NCBI GenBank assembly: GCA_963920705.1
Contig: OY987225.1
Span: 4,528,334-4,592,333, forward strand
Reading direction: 5' to 3'
Source: Odiellus spinosus
Taxonomy: Eukaryota; Arthropoda; Arachnida; Opiliones; Phalangiidae
DNA: 64,000 bases
Shown here: positions 28,601 to 41,000 of the stretch, one piece after another
How positions within the stretch are numbered: the stretch's first letter is position 1
Layout: every line of letters starts with the position of its first letter
The notes under the pieces: model-generated
The model's database searches: none
What the model was told of the DNA's origin: nothing
What the model saw: the letters and a program-made list of their open reading frames with translations, nothing else
Position numbers and translations under genes: made by a program

Positions 28601-30020
28601 TGCACTTGATTCAGTCAAATCTCTACATTTTTACCAGTGCCCTTTAATCCCAATTAAACTTAATTTTTTCATAATTTTTGATTTTAATAGCTGCGGCAGC
28701 CGCACTTGATTCAGTTAAATCTCTACATTTTTACCAGTGCCCTTTAATCCCAATTAAAATTAATGTTTTCATAATTTTTGATGTTAATAGCTGCGGCAGC
28801 CGAACTTGATTTAGGCAGTTCTCTACATTTTTACCAATGTCCTTTAAACCAAATTAAAATTAATTTTTTCACAATTTTTATGTTAATAGCTGGGGCAGCC
28901 TCACTTGATTCAGTCAGATCTCTACATTTTTACCATTGCCCTTTAAACCCAATTAAAATTATTTTTTTCATAATTTTTGATGTTAATAGCTGGGGCAGCC
29001 TCACTTGATTCAGTCAGATCTCTACATTTTTACCATTGCCCTTTCAACCCAATTTATATTAATTTTTTCATAATTTTTGATGTTAATAGCTGCGGCAGCC
29101 GCACTTGATTCAGTCAAATCTCTACATTTTTACCAGTGCCCTTTAATCCCAATTAAACTTAATTTTTTCATAATTTTTGATTTTAATAGCTGCGGCAGCC
29201 GCACTTGATTCAGTCAAATCTCTACATTTTTACCAGTGCCCTTTAATCCCAATTAAAATTATTTTTTTCATAATTTTTGATGTTAATAGCTTGGGCAGCT
29301 TCACTTGATTCAGGCAGATCTCTACATTTTTACCATTGCCCTTTAAACCCAATTAAAATTAATTTTTTCATAATTTTTATGTTAAAAGCTGGGGCAGCCT
29401 CACTTGATTCAGTCAGATCTCTACATTTTACCATTGCCCTTTAAACCCAATTAAAATAATTTTTTTCATAATTTTTGATGTTAATAGCTGGGGCAGCCTC
29501 ACTTGATTCAGGCAGATCTCTACATTTTTACAATTGCCCTTTAAACCCAATTAAAATAAATTTTTTCATAATTTTTATGTTAATAGCTGGAGCAGCCTCA
29601 CTTGATTCAGGCAAATATCTACATTTTTACCAGTGCCCTTTAATCCCAATTAAAATTAATGTTTTCATAATTTTTGATGTTAATAGCTGCGGCAGCCGAA
29701 CTTGATTTAGGCAGTTCTCTACATTTTTACCATTATTCTTTAAACCAAATTAAAATTAATTTTTTCACAATTTTTATGTTAATAGCTGGGGCAGCCTCAC
29801 TTGATTCAGTCAGATCTCTACATTTTTACCATTGCCCTTTAAACCCAATTAAAATTAATTTTTTCATAATTTTTATGTTAAAAGCTGGGGCAGCCTCACT
29901 TGATCTCTACATTTTTACAATTGCCCTTTAAAACCAATTAAAATAAATTTTTTCATAATTTTTATGTTAATAGCTGGGGCAGCCTCACTTGATTCAGGCA
30001 GATCTGTACATTTTTACCAT
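25681..30020 (+). repeat. Tandem duplication of a 2,170-bp unit (about 22 monomers) in block B
   Basis: The segment 25,681-27,850 is followed directly by a second copy at 27,851-30,020. Matching landmarks at a constant 2,170-bp offset are agatgtttatatc at about 25,921 and 28,091, the subfamily runs at 26,608 and 28,778, and those at 27,305 and 29,475. A third, partial copy begins near 31,390, with agatgtttatatc near 31,456. Confidence 0.88.
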
Positions 30021-33000
30021 TGCCCTTTCAACCCAATTAAAATTAATTTTTCCATAATTTTTGATGTTAATAGCTGGGGCAGCCTCACTTGATTCAGTCA
30101 GATCTCTACATTTTTACCATTGCCCTTTCAACCCAAATTATATTAATTTTTTCATAATTTTTGATGTTAATAGCTGCGGCAGCTGCACTTGATTCAGTCA
30201 AATCTCTACATTTTTACCAGTGCCCTTTAATCCCAATTAAACTTAATTTTTTCATAATTTTTGATTTTAATAGCTGCGGCAGCCGCACTTGATTCAGTCA
30301 AATCTCTACATTTTTACCAGTGCCCTTTAATCCCAATTAAAATTAATGTTTTCATAATTTTTGATGTTAATAGCTGCGGCAGCCGAACTTGATTTAGGCA
30401 GTTCTCTACATTTTTACCATTGTCCTTTAAACCAAATTAAAATTAATTTTTTCACAATTTTTATGTTAATAGCTGGGGCAGCCTCACTTGATTCAGTCAG
30501 ATCTCTACATTTTTACCATTGCCCTTTAAACCCAATTAAAATTAATTTTTTCATAATTTTTATGTTAATAGCTGGGGCAGCCTCACTTGATTCAGGCAGA
30601 TCTGTACATTTTTACCATTGCCCTTTAAACCCAATTAAAATTAATTTTTCCATAATTTTTGATGTTAATAGCTGGGGCAGCCTCACTTGATTCAGTCAGA
30701 TCTCTACATTTTTACCATTGCCCTTTCAACCCAAATTATATTAATTTTTTCATAATTTTTGATGTTAATAGCTGCGGCAGCTGCACTTGATTCAGTCAAA
30801 TCTCTACATTTTTACCAGTGCCCTTTAATCCCAATTAAACTTAATTTTTTCATAATTTTTGATTTTAATAGCTGCGGCAGCCGCACTTGATTCAGTCAAA
30901 TCTCTACATTTTTACCAGTGCCCTTTAATCCCAATTAAAATTAATGTTTTCATAATTTTTGATGTTAATAGCTGCGGCAGCCGAACTTGATTTAGGCAGT
31001 TCTCTACATTTTTACCATTGTCCTTTAAACCAAATTAAAATTAATTTTTTCACAATTTTTATGTTAATAGCTGGGGCAGCCTCACTTGATTCAGTCAGAT
31101 CTCTACATTTTTACCATTGCCCTTTAAACCCAATTAAAATTATTTTTTTCATAATTTTTGATGTTAATAGCTGCGGCAGCCGCACTTGATTCAGTCAAAT
31201 CTCTACATTTTTACCAGTGCCCTTTAATCCCAATTAAACTTAATTTTTTCATAATTTTTGATTTTAATAGCTGCGGCAGCCGCACTTGATTCAGTCAAAT
31301 CTCTACATTTTTACCAGTGCCCTTTAATCCCAATTAAAATTAATTTTTTCATAATTTTTATGTTAAAAGCTGGGGCAGCCTCACTTGATTCAGGCAAATC
31401 TCTACATTTTTACCATTGCCCTTTAAACCCAATTAAAATTAATTTTTTCATAATTTTAGATGTTTATATCTGGGGCAGCTTCACTTGATTCAGGCAGATC
31501 TGTACATTTTTACCATTGCCCTTTAAACACAATTAAAATATAAATTTTCAAAATTTTTATGTTAATAGCTTGGGCAGCCTCACTTGATTCAGGCAGATCT
31601 CTACATTTTTACCATTGCCCTTTAAACCCAATTAAAATTAATTTTTTCATAATTTTTATGTTAAAAGCTGGGGCAGCCTCACTTGATCTCTACATTTTTA
31701 CAATTGCCCTTTAAAACCAATTAAAATAAATTTTTTCATAATTTTTATGTTAATAGCTGGGGCAGCCTCACTTGATTCAGGCAGATCTGTACATTTTTAC
31801 CATTGCCCTTTAAACCCAATTAAAATTAATTTTTCCATAATTTTTGATGTTAATAGCTGGGGCAGCCTCACTTGATTCAGTCAGATCTCTACATTTTTAC
31901 CATTGCCCTTTCAACCCAAATTATATTAATTTTTTCATAATTTTTGATGTTAATAGCTGCGGCAGCTGCACTTGATTCAGTCAAATCTCTACATTTTTAC
32001 CAGTGCCCTTTAATCCCAATTAAACTTAATTTTTTCATAATTTTTGATTTTAATAGCTGCGGCAGCCGCACTTGATTCAGTTAAATCTCTACATTTTTAC
32101 CAGTGCCCTTTAATCCCAATTAAAATTAATGTTTTCATAATTTTTGATGTTAATAGCTGCGGCAGCCGAACTTGATTTAGGCAGTTCTCTACATTTTTAC
32201 CAATGTCCTTTAAACCAAATTAAAATTAATTTTTTCACAATTTTTATGTTAATAGCTGGGGCAGCCTCACTTGATTCAGTCAGATCTCTACATTTTTACC
32301 ATTGCCCTTTAAACCCAATTAAAATTAATTTTTTCATAATTTTTATGTTAAAAGCTGGGGCAGCCTCACTTGATTCAGTCAGATCTCTACATTTTACCAT
32401 TGCCCTTTAAACCCAATTAAAATAATTTTTTTCATAATTTTTGATGTTAATAGCTGGGGCAGCCTCACTTGATTCAGGCAGATCTCTACATTTTTACAAT
32501 TGCCCTTTAAACCCAATTAAAATAAATTTTTTCATAATTTTTATGTTAATAGCTGGAGCAGCCTCACTTGATTCAGGCAAATATCTACATTTATACCAGT
32601 GCCCTTTAATCCCAATTAAAATTAATGTTTTCATAATTTTTGATGTTAATAGCTGCGGCAGCCGAACTTGATTTAGGCAGTTCTCTACATTTTTACCATT
32701 GTCCTTTAAACCAAATTAAAATTAATTTTTTCACAATTTTTATGTTAATAGCTGGGGCAGCCTCACTTGATTCAGTCAGATCTCTACATTTTTACCATTG
32801 CCCTTTAAACCCAATTAAAATTAATTTTTTCATAATTTTTATGTTAAAAGCTGGGGCAGCCTCACTTGATCTCTACATTTTTACAATTGCCCTTTAAAAC
32901 CAATTAAAATAAATTTTTTCGTAATTTTTATGTTAATAGCTGGGGCAGCCTCACTTGATTCAGGCAGATCTGTACATTTTTACCATTGCCCTTTAAACCC

Positions 33001-34346
33001 AATTAAAATTAATTTTTCCATAATTTTTGATGTTAATAGCTGGGGCAGCCTCACTTGATTCAGTCAGATCTCTACATTTTTACCATTGCCCTTTCAACCC
33101 AAATTATATTAATTTTTTCATAATTTTTGATGTTAATAGCTGCGGCAGCTGAACTTGATTCAGTCAAATCTCTACATTTTTACCAGTGCCCTTTAATCCC
33201 AATTAAACTTAATTTTTTCATAATTTTTGATTTTAATAGCTGCGGCAGCCGCACTTGATTCAGTCAAATCTCTACATTTTTACCAGTGCCCTTTAATCCC
33301 AATTAAAATTAATGTTTTCATAATTTTTGATGTTAATAGCTGCGGCAGCCGAACTTGATTTAGGCAGTTCTCTACATTTTTACCATTGTCCTTTAAACCA
33401 AATTAAAATTAATTTTTTCACAATTTTTATGTTAATAGCTGGGGCAGCCTCACTTGATTCAGTCAGATCTCTACATTTTTACCATTGCCCTTTAAACCCA
33501 ATTAAAATTAATTTTTTCATAATTTTTATGTTAATAGCTGGGGCAGCCTCACTTGATTCAGGCAGATCTGTACATTTTTACCATTGCCCTTTAAACCCAA
33601 TTAAAATTAATTTTTCCATAATTTTTGATGTTAATAGCTGGGGCAGCCTCACTTGATTCAGTCAGATCTCTACATTTTTACCATTGCCCTTTCAACCCAA
33701 ATTATATTAATTTTTTCATAATTTTTGATGTTAATAGCTGCGGCAGCTGCACTTGATTCAGTCAAATCTCTACATTTTTACCAGTGCCCTTTAATCCCAA
33801 TTAAACTTAATTTTTTCATAATTTTTGATTTTAATAGCTGCGGCAGCCGCACTTGATTCAGTCAAATCTCTACATTTTTACCAGTGCCCTTTAATCCCAA
33901 TTAAAATTAATGTTTTCATAATTTTTGATGTTAATAGCTGCGGCAGCCGAACTTGATTTAGGCAGTTCTCTACATTTTTACCATTGTCCTTTAAACCAAA
34001 TTAAAATTAATTTTTTCACAATTTTTATGTTAATAGCTGGGGCAGCCTCACTTGATTCAGTCAGATCTCTACATTTTTACCATTGCCCTTTAAACCCAAT
34101 TAAAATTATTTTTTTCATAATTTTTGATGTTAATAGCTGCGGCAGCCGCACCTTGATTCAGTCAAATCTCTACATTTTTACCAGTGCCCTTTAATCCCAA
34201 TTAAACTTAATTTTTTCATAATTTTTGATTTTAATAGCTGCGGCAGCCGCACTTGATTCAGTCAAATCTCTACATTTTTACCAGTGCCCTTTAATCCCAA
34301 TTAAAATTAATTTTTTCATAATTTTTATGTTAAAAGCTGGGGCAGC
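29340..34346 (+). repeat. Dispersed duplication in block B, offset 2,966 bp (about 30 monomers)
   Basis: The run 29,340-31,380 is repeated at about 32,306-34,346. Landmark pairs at the same offset are 29,475/32,441, 29,674/32,640, 30,361/33,327 and 30,959/33,925. Between the two copies lies a partial third copy of the 2,170-bp unit. Confidence 0.85.
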
Positions 34347-35399
34347 CTCACTTGATTCAGTCAGATCTCTACATTTTACCATTGCCCTTTAAACCCAATT
34401 AAAATAATTTTTTTCATAATTTTTGATGTTAATAGCTGGGGCAGCCTCACTTGATTCAGGCAGATCTCTACATTTTTACAATTGTCCTTTAAACCCAATT
34501 AAAATAAATTTTTTCATAATTTTTATGTTAATAGCTGGAGCAGCCTCACTTGATTCAGGCAAATCTCTACATTTTTACCAGTGCCCTTTAATCCCAATTA
34601 AAATTAATGTTTTCATAATTTTTGATGTTAATAGCTGCGGCAGCCGAACATGATTTAGGCAGTTCTCTACATTTTTACCATTGTCCTTTAAACCAAATTA
34701 AAATTAATTTTTTCACAATTTTTATGTTAATAGCTGGGGCAGCCTCACTTGATTCAGTCAGATCTCTACATTTTACCATTGCCCTTTAAACCCAATTAAA
34801 ATTATTTTTTTCATAATTTTTGATGTTAATATCTGGGGCAGCCTCACTTAATTCAGGCAGATCTCTACATTTTTACCATTGCCCTTTAAACACAATTAAA
34901 ATATAAGTTTTCAAAATTTTTATGTTAATAGCTTGGGCAGCCTCAGTTGATTCAGGCAGATCTCTACATTTTTACAATTGCCCTTTAAACCAAATTAAAA
35001 TTAATTTTTTCATAATTTTTATGTTAATAGCTGGGGCAGCCTCACTTGATTCTGTCAGATCTCTACATTTTTACCATTGCACTTTAAACTCAATTAAAAT
35101 TAATTTTTTCATAATTTTTGATGTTAATATCTGGGGCATCCTCACTTGATTCAGGCAGATCTGTACATTTTTACCATTGCCTTTAAACACAATTAAAATA
35201 AAAATTTTCAAAATTTTTATGTTAATAGCTGGGGCAGCCTCACTTGATTCAGGCAGATCTCTATATTTTTACCATTGCCCTTTAAACCCAATTAAAATAA
35301 TTTTTTTCATAATTTTTGATGTTAATAGCTGGGGCAGCCTCACTTGATTCAGGCAGATCTCTACATTTTACCATTGCCCTTTAAACCCAATTAAAATTA

Positions 35400-36570
35400 T
35401 TTTTTTTCATAATTTTTGATGTTAATAGCTGGGGCAGCCTCACTTGATTCAGTCAGATCTCTACATTTTTACCATTGCCCTTTAAACCCAATTAAAATTA
35501 ATTTTTTCACAATTTTTGATGTTAATAGCTGAGGCAGCCTCACTTGATTCAGTCAGATCTCTACATTTTTACCATTGCCCTTTAAACCCAATTAAAATTA
35601 ATTTTTTCACAATTTTTGATGTTAATAGCTGGGGCAGCCTCACTTGATTCAGGCAAATCTCTACATTTTTACCAGTACCCTTTAATCCCAATTAAACTTA
35701 ATTTTTTCATAATTTTTGATTTTAATAGCTGCGGCAGCCGCACTTGATTCAGTCAAATCTCTACATTTTTACCAGTGCCCTTTAATCCCAATTAAAATTT
35801 ATGTTTTCATAATTTTTGATGGTAATAGCTGCGGCAGCCGAACTTGATTCAGTCAGATCTCTACATTTTTACCATTGCCCTTTAAACCCAATTAAAATTA
35901 TTTTTTTCATAATTTTTATGTTAATAGCTGGGGCAGCCTCACTTGATTCAGGCAGATCTCTATATTTTTACCATTGCCCTTTAAACCGAATTAAAATAAT
36001 TTTTTTCATAATTTTTGATGTTAATAGCTGGGGCAGCCTCACTTGATTCAGGCAGATCTCTACATTTTTACCATTGCCCTTTAAACCCAATTAAAATTAT
36101 TTTTTTCATAATTTTTGATGTTAATAGCTGGGGCAGCCTCACTTGATTCAGTCAGATCTCTACATTTTTACCATTGCCCTTTAAACCCAATTAAAATTAA
36201 TTTTTTCACAATTTTTGATGTTAATAGCTGAGGCAGCCTCACTTGATTCAGTCAGATCTCTACATTTTTACCATTGCCCTTTAAACCCAATTAAAATTAA
36301 TTTTTTCACAATTTTTGATGTTAATAGCTGGGGCAGCCTCACTTGATTCAGGCAAATCTCTACATTTTTACCAGTACCCTTTAATCCCAATAAAACTTAA
36401 TTTTTTCATAATTTTTGATTTTAATAGCTGCGGCAGCCGCACTTGATTCAGTCAAATCTCTACATTTTTACCAGTGCCCTTTAATCCCAATTAAAATTTA
36501 TGTTTTCATAATTTTTGATGTTAATAGCTGCGGCAGCCGAACTTGATTCAGTCAGATCTCTACATTTTTA
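35400..36570 (+). repeat. Local duplication at the end of block B, offset about 700 bp (7 monomers)
   Basis: The rare accagtacccttt variant near 35,674 recurs near 36,374. Its neighbours (gctgaggcagcctcac upstream, the gcggcagccgcac monomer and aatttatgttttc downstream) recur in the same order. Confidence 0.7.
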
Positions 36571-38099
36571 CCATTGCCCTTTAAACCCAATTAAAATTAA
36601 TTTTTTCACAATTTTTGATGTTAATAGCTGTGGCAGCCTCACTTGATTCAGTCAAATCTCTACATTTTTACCAGTGCCCTTTAATCCCAATTAAAATTTA
36701 TGTTTTCATAATTTTTGATGTTAATAGCGGCGGCAGCCGAACTTGATTTAGGCAGTTCTCTACATTTTTACCATTGTCCTTTAAACCAAATTAAAATTAA
36801 TTTTTTCACAATTTTTGATGTTAATAGCTGGGGCAGCCTCACTTGATTCAGTCAAATCTCTACATTTTTACCAGTGCCCTTTAATCCCAATTAAAATTTA
36901 TGTTTTCATAATTTTTGATGTTAATAGCGGCGGCAGCCGAACTTGATTTAGGCAGTTCTCTACATTTTTACCATTGCCCTTTAAACCCAATTAAAATTAA
37001 TTTTTTCATAATTTTTGATGTTAATATCTGGGGCAGCCTCACTTGATTCAGGCAGATCTCTACATTTTTACCATTGCCCTTTAAACCCAATTAAAATTAA
37101 TTTTTTCATAATTTTTATGTTAAAAGCTGGGGCAGCCTCACTTGATTCAGTCAGATCTATTCATTTTACCATTGCCCTTTAAACCCAATTAAAATAATTT
37201 TTTCTCAATTTTTGATGTTAATAGCTGGGGCAGCCTCACTTGATTCAGTCAGATCTCTACATTTTTACCATTGCCCTTTAAACTCAATTAAAATTAATTT
37301 TTTCATAATTTTTGATGTTAATATCTGGGGCAGCCTCACTTGATTCAGGCAGATCTGTACATTTTTACCATTGCCCTTTAAACACAATTAAAATTAATTT
37401 TTTCATAATTTTTATGTTAAAAGCTGGGGCAGCCTCACTTGATTCAGTCAGATCTATTCATTTTACCATTGCCCTTTAAACCCAATTAAAATAATTTTTT
37501 CTCAATTTTTTATGTTAATAGCTGGGGCAGCCTCACTTGATTCAGGCAGATCTCTACATTTTTACCATTGCCCTTTAAACCCAATTAAAATAATTTGTTT
37601 CATAATTTTTGATGTTAATAGCTGGGGCAGCCTCACTTGATTCAGGCAGATCTCTACATTTTTACCATTGCACTTTAAACCCAATTAAAATTATTTTTTT
37701 CATAATTTTTATGTTAAAAGCTGGGGCAGCCTCACTTGATTCAGTCAGATCTCTACATTTTACCATTGCCCTTTAAACCCAATTAAAATATTTTTTTTCA
37801 TAATTTTTGATGTTAATAGCTGGGGCAGCCTCACTTGATTCAGGCAGATCTCTACATTTTTACAATTGCCCTTTAAAACCAATTAAAATAAATTTTTTCA
37901 TAATTTTTATGTTAATAGCTGGGGCAGCCTCACTTGATGCAGGCAGATCTGTACATTTTTACCAGTGCCCTTTAATCCCAATTAAAATTTATGTTTTCAT
38001 AATTTTTGATGTTAATAGCTGCGGCAGCCGAACTTGATTTAGGCAGTTCTCTACATTTTTACCATTGTCCTTTAAACCAAATTAAATTAATTTTTTCAC

Positions 38100-41000
38100 A
38101 ATTTTTGATGTTAATAGCTGGGGCAGCCTCACTTGATTCATCAGATCTCTACATTTTTACCATTGCCCTTTAAACCCAATTAAAATTAATTTTTTCACAA
38201 TTTTTGATGTTAATAGCTGAGGCAGCCTAACTTGATTCAGTCAGATCTCTACATTTTTACCATTGCCCTTTAAACCCAATTAAAATTAATTTTTTCACAA
38301 TTTTTGATGTTAATAGCTGGGGCAGCCTCACTTGATTCAGGCAAATCTCTACATTTTTACCATTGCCCTTTAAACCCAATTAAAATTAATATTTTCATAA
38401 TTTTTGATGTTAATATCTGGGGCAGCTTCACTTGATTCAGGCAGATCTGTACATTTTTACCATTGCCCTTTAAACACAATTAAAATATAAGTTTTCAAAA
38501 TTTTTATGTTAATAGCTTGGTCAGCCTCAGTTGATTCAGGCAGATCTCTACATTTTTACAATTGCCCTTTAAACCCAATTAAAATAAATTTTTTCACAAT
38601 TTTTGATGTTAATAACTGAGGCAGCCTCACTTGATTCAGGCAGATCTGTACATTTTTACCATTGCCCTGTAAACCCAATTAAAAAATTTTTTTTTTCATA
38701 ATTTTTGATGTTAATAGCTGGGGCAGCCTCACTTGATTCAGTCAGATCTCTACATTTTTACCATTGCCCTTTCAACCCAATTTATATTATTTTTTTCATA
38801 ATTTTTGATGTTAATAGCTGCGGCAGCGCACTTGATTCAGTCAAATCTCTACATTTTTACCAGTGCCCTTTAATCAAAATTAAACTTAATTTTTTCATAA
38901 TTTTTGATTTTAATAGCAGCGGCAGCCGCACTTGATTCAGTCAGATCTCTACATTTTTACCATTGCCCTTTAAACCCAATTAAAATTAATTTTTTCATAA
39001 TTTTTATGTTAATATCTGGGGCAGCTTCACTTGATTCAGGCAGATCTGTACATTTTTACCATTGCCCTTTAAACACAATTAAAATATAAATTTTCAAAAT
39101 TTTTATGTTAATAGCTTGGGCAGCCTCACTTGATTCAGGCAGATCTTTACATTTTTACCATTGCCCTTTAAACCCAATTAAAATTAATTTTTTCATAATT
39201 TTTATGTTAAAAGCTGGGGCAGCCTCACTTGATCTCTACATTTTTACAATTGCCCTTTAAAACCAATTAAAATAAATTTTTTCATAATTTTTATGTTAAT
39301 AGCTGGGGCAGCCTCACTTGATTCAGGCAGATCTGTACATTTTTACCATTGCCCTTTAAACCCAATTAAAATTAATTTTTCCATAATTTTTGATGTTAAT
39401 AGCTGGGGCAGCCTCACTTGATTCAGTCAGATCTCTACATTGTTACCATTGCCCTTTCAACCCAATTTATATTAATTTTTTCACAATTTTCGATGTTAAT
39501 AGCTGGGGCAGCCTCACTTGATTCAGTCAGATCTCTACATTTTTACCATTGTACTTTAAACCCAATTAAAATTATTTTTTTCATAATTTTTGATGTTAAT
39601 ATCTGGGGCAGCCTCACTTGATTCAGGCAGATCTCTACATTTTTACCATTGCCCTTTAAACCCAATTAAAATTAATTTTTTCACAATTTTTGATGTTAAT
39701 AGCTGGGGCAGCCTCACTTGATTCAGGCAAATCTCTACATTTTTATCATTGCCCTTTAAACCCAATTAAAATTAATTTTTTCATAATTTTTGATGTTAAT
39801 ATCTGGGGCAGCTTCACTTGATTCAGGCAGATCTGTACATTTTTACCATTGCCCTTTAAACACAATTAAAATTAATTTTTTCATAATTTTTATGTGAAAA
39901 GCTGGGGCAGCCTCACTTGATTCAGTCAGATCTCTACATTTTACCATTGCCTTTTAAGCCCAATTAAAATAAATTTTTTCATAATTTTTGATGTTAATAG
40001 CTGGGGCAGCCTCACTTGATTCAGGCAGATCTCTACATTTTTACCATTGCCCTTTAAACCCAATTAAAATTAATTTTTTCATAATTTTTATGTTAAAAGC
40101 TGGGGCAGCCTCACTTGATTCAGTCAGATCTCTACATTTTACCATTGCCCTTTAAGCCCAATTAAAATAAATTTTTTCATAATTTTTGATGTTAATAGCT
40201 GGGGCAGCCTCACTTGATTCAGGCAGATCTCTACATTTTTACCATTGCCCTTTAAACCCAATTAAAATTAATTTTTTCACAATTTTTGATGTCAATACCT
40301 GAGGCAGCCTAACTTGATTCAGTCAGATCTCTACATTTTTACCATTGCCCTTTAAACCCAATTAAAATTAATTTTTTCACAATTTTTGATGTTAATAGCT
40401 GGGGCAGCCTCACTTGATTCAGGCAAATCTCTACATTTTTACCATTGCCCTTTAAACCCAATTAAAATTAATTTTTTCATAATTTTTGATGTTAATATCT
40501 GGGGCAGCTTCACTTGATTCAGGCAGATCTGTACATTTTTACCATTGCCCTTTAAACACAATTAAAATATAAATTTTCAAAATTTTTATGTTAATAGCTT
40601 GGGCAGCCTCACTTGATTCAGGCAGATCTCTACATTTTTACCATTGCCCTTTAAACCCAATTAAAATTAATTTTTTCATAATTTTTATGTTAAAAGCTGG
40701 GGCAGCCTCACTTGATTCAGTCAGATCTCTACATTTTTACATTGCCCTTTAAACCCAATTAAAATAATTTTTTTCATAATTTTTGATGTTAATAGCTGGG
40801 GCAGCCTCACTTGATTCAGGCAGATCTCTACATTTTTACAATTGCCCTTTAAAACCAATTAAAATAAATTTTTTCATAATTTTTATGTTAATAGCTGGGG
40901 CAGCCTCACTTGATTCAGGCAGATCTGTACATTTTTACCATTGCCCTTTAAACCCAATTAAAATTAATTTTTCCATAATTTTTGATGTTAATAGCTAAGG

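Larger units (their letters stand above)
17261..36500 (+). repeat. Satellite higher-order block B (near-identical second copy of block A)
   Basis: The order of variants repeats block A. The offset is 17,171-17,173 bp near the start. It steps to 17,561 bp after a four-monomer difference near 18,350, and to 17,971 bp by the 8.6 kb landmark. Local duplications particular to this block raise it further. Substitutions against block A are sparse; visible examples are ggggcag/ggagcag at 1,625 versus 19,185 and cttgattcagg/cttgtttcagg at 2,236 versus 19,796. The edges are approximate because neighbouring monomers resemble each other. Confidence 0.85.
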
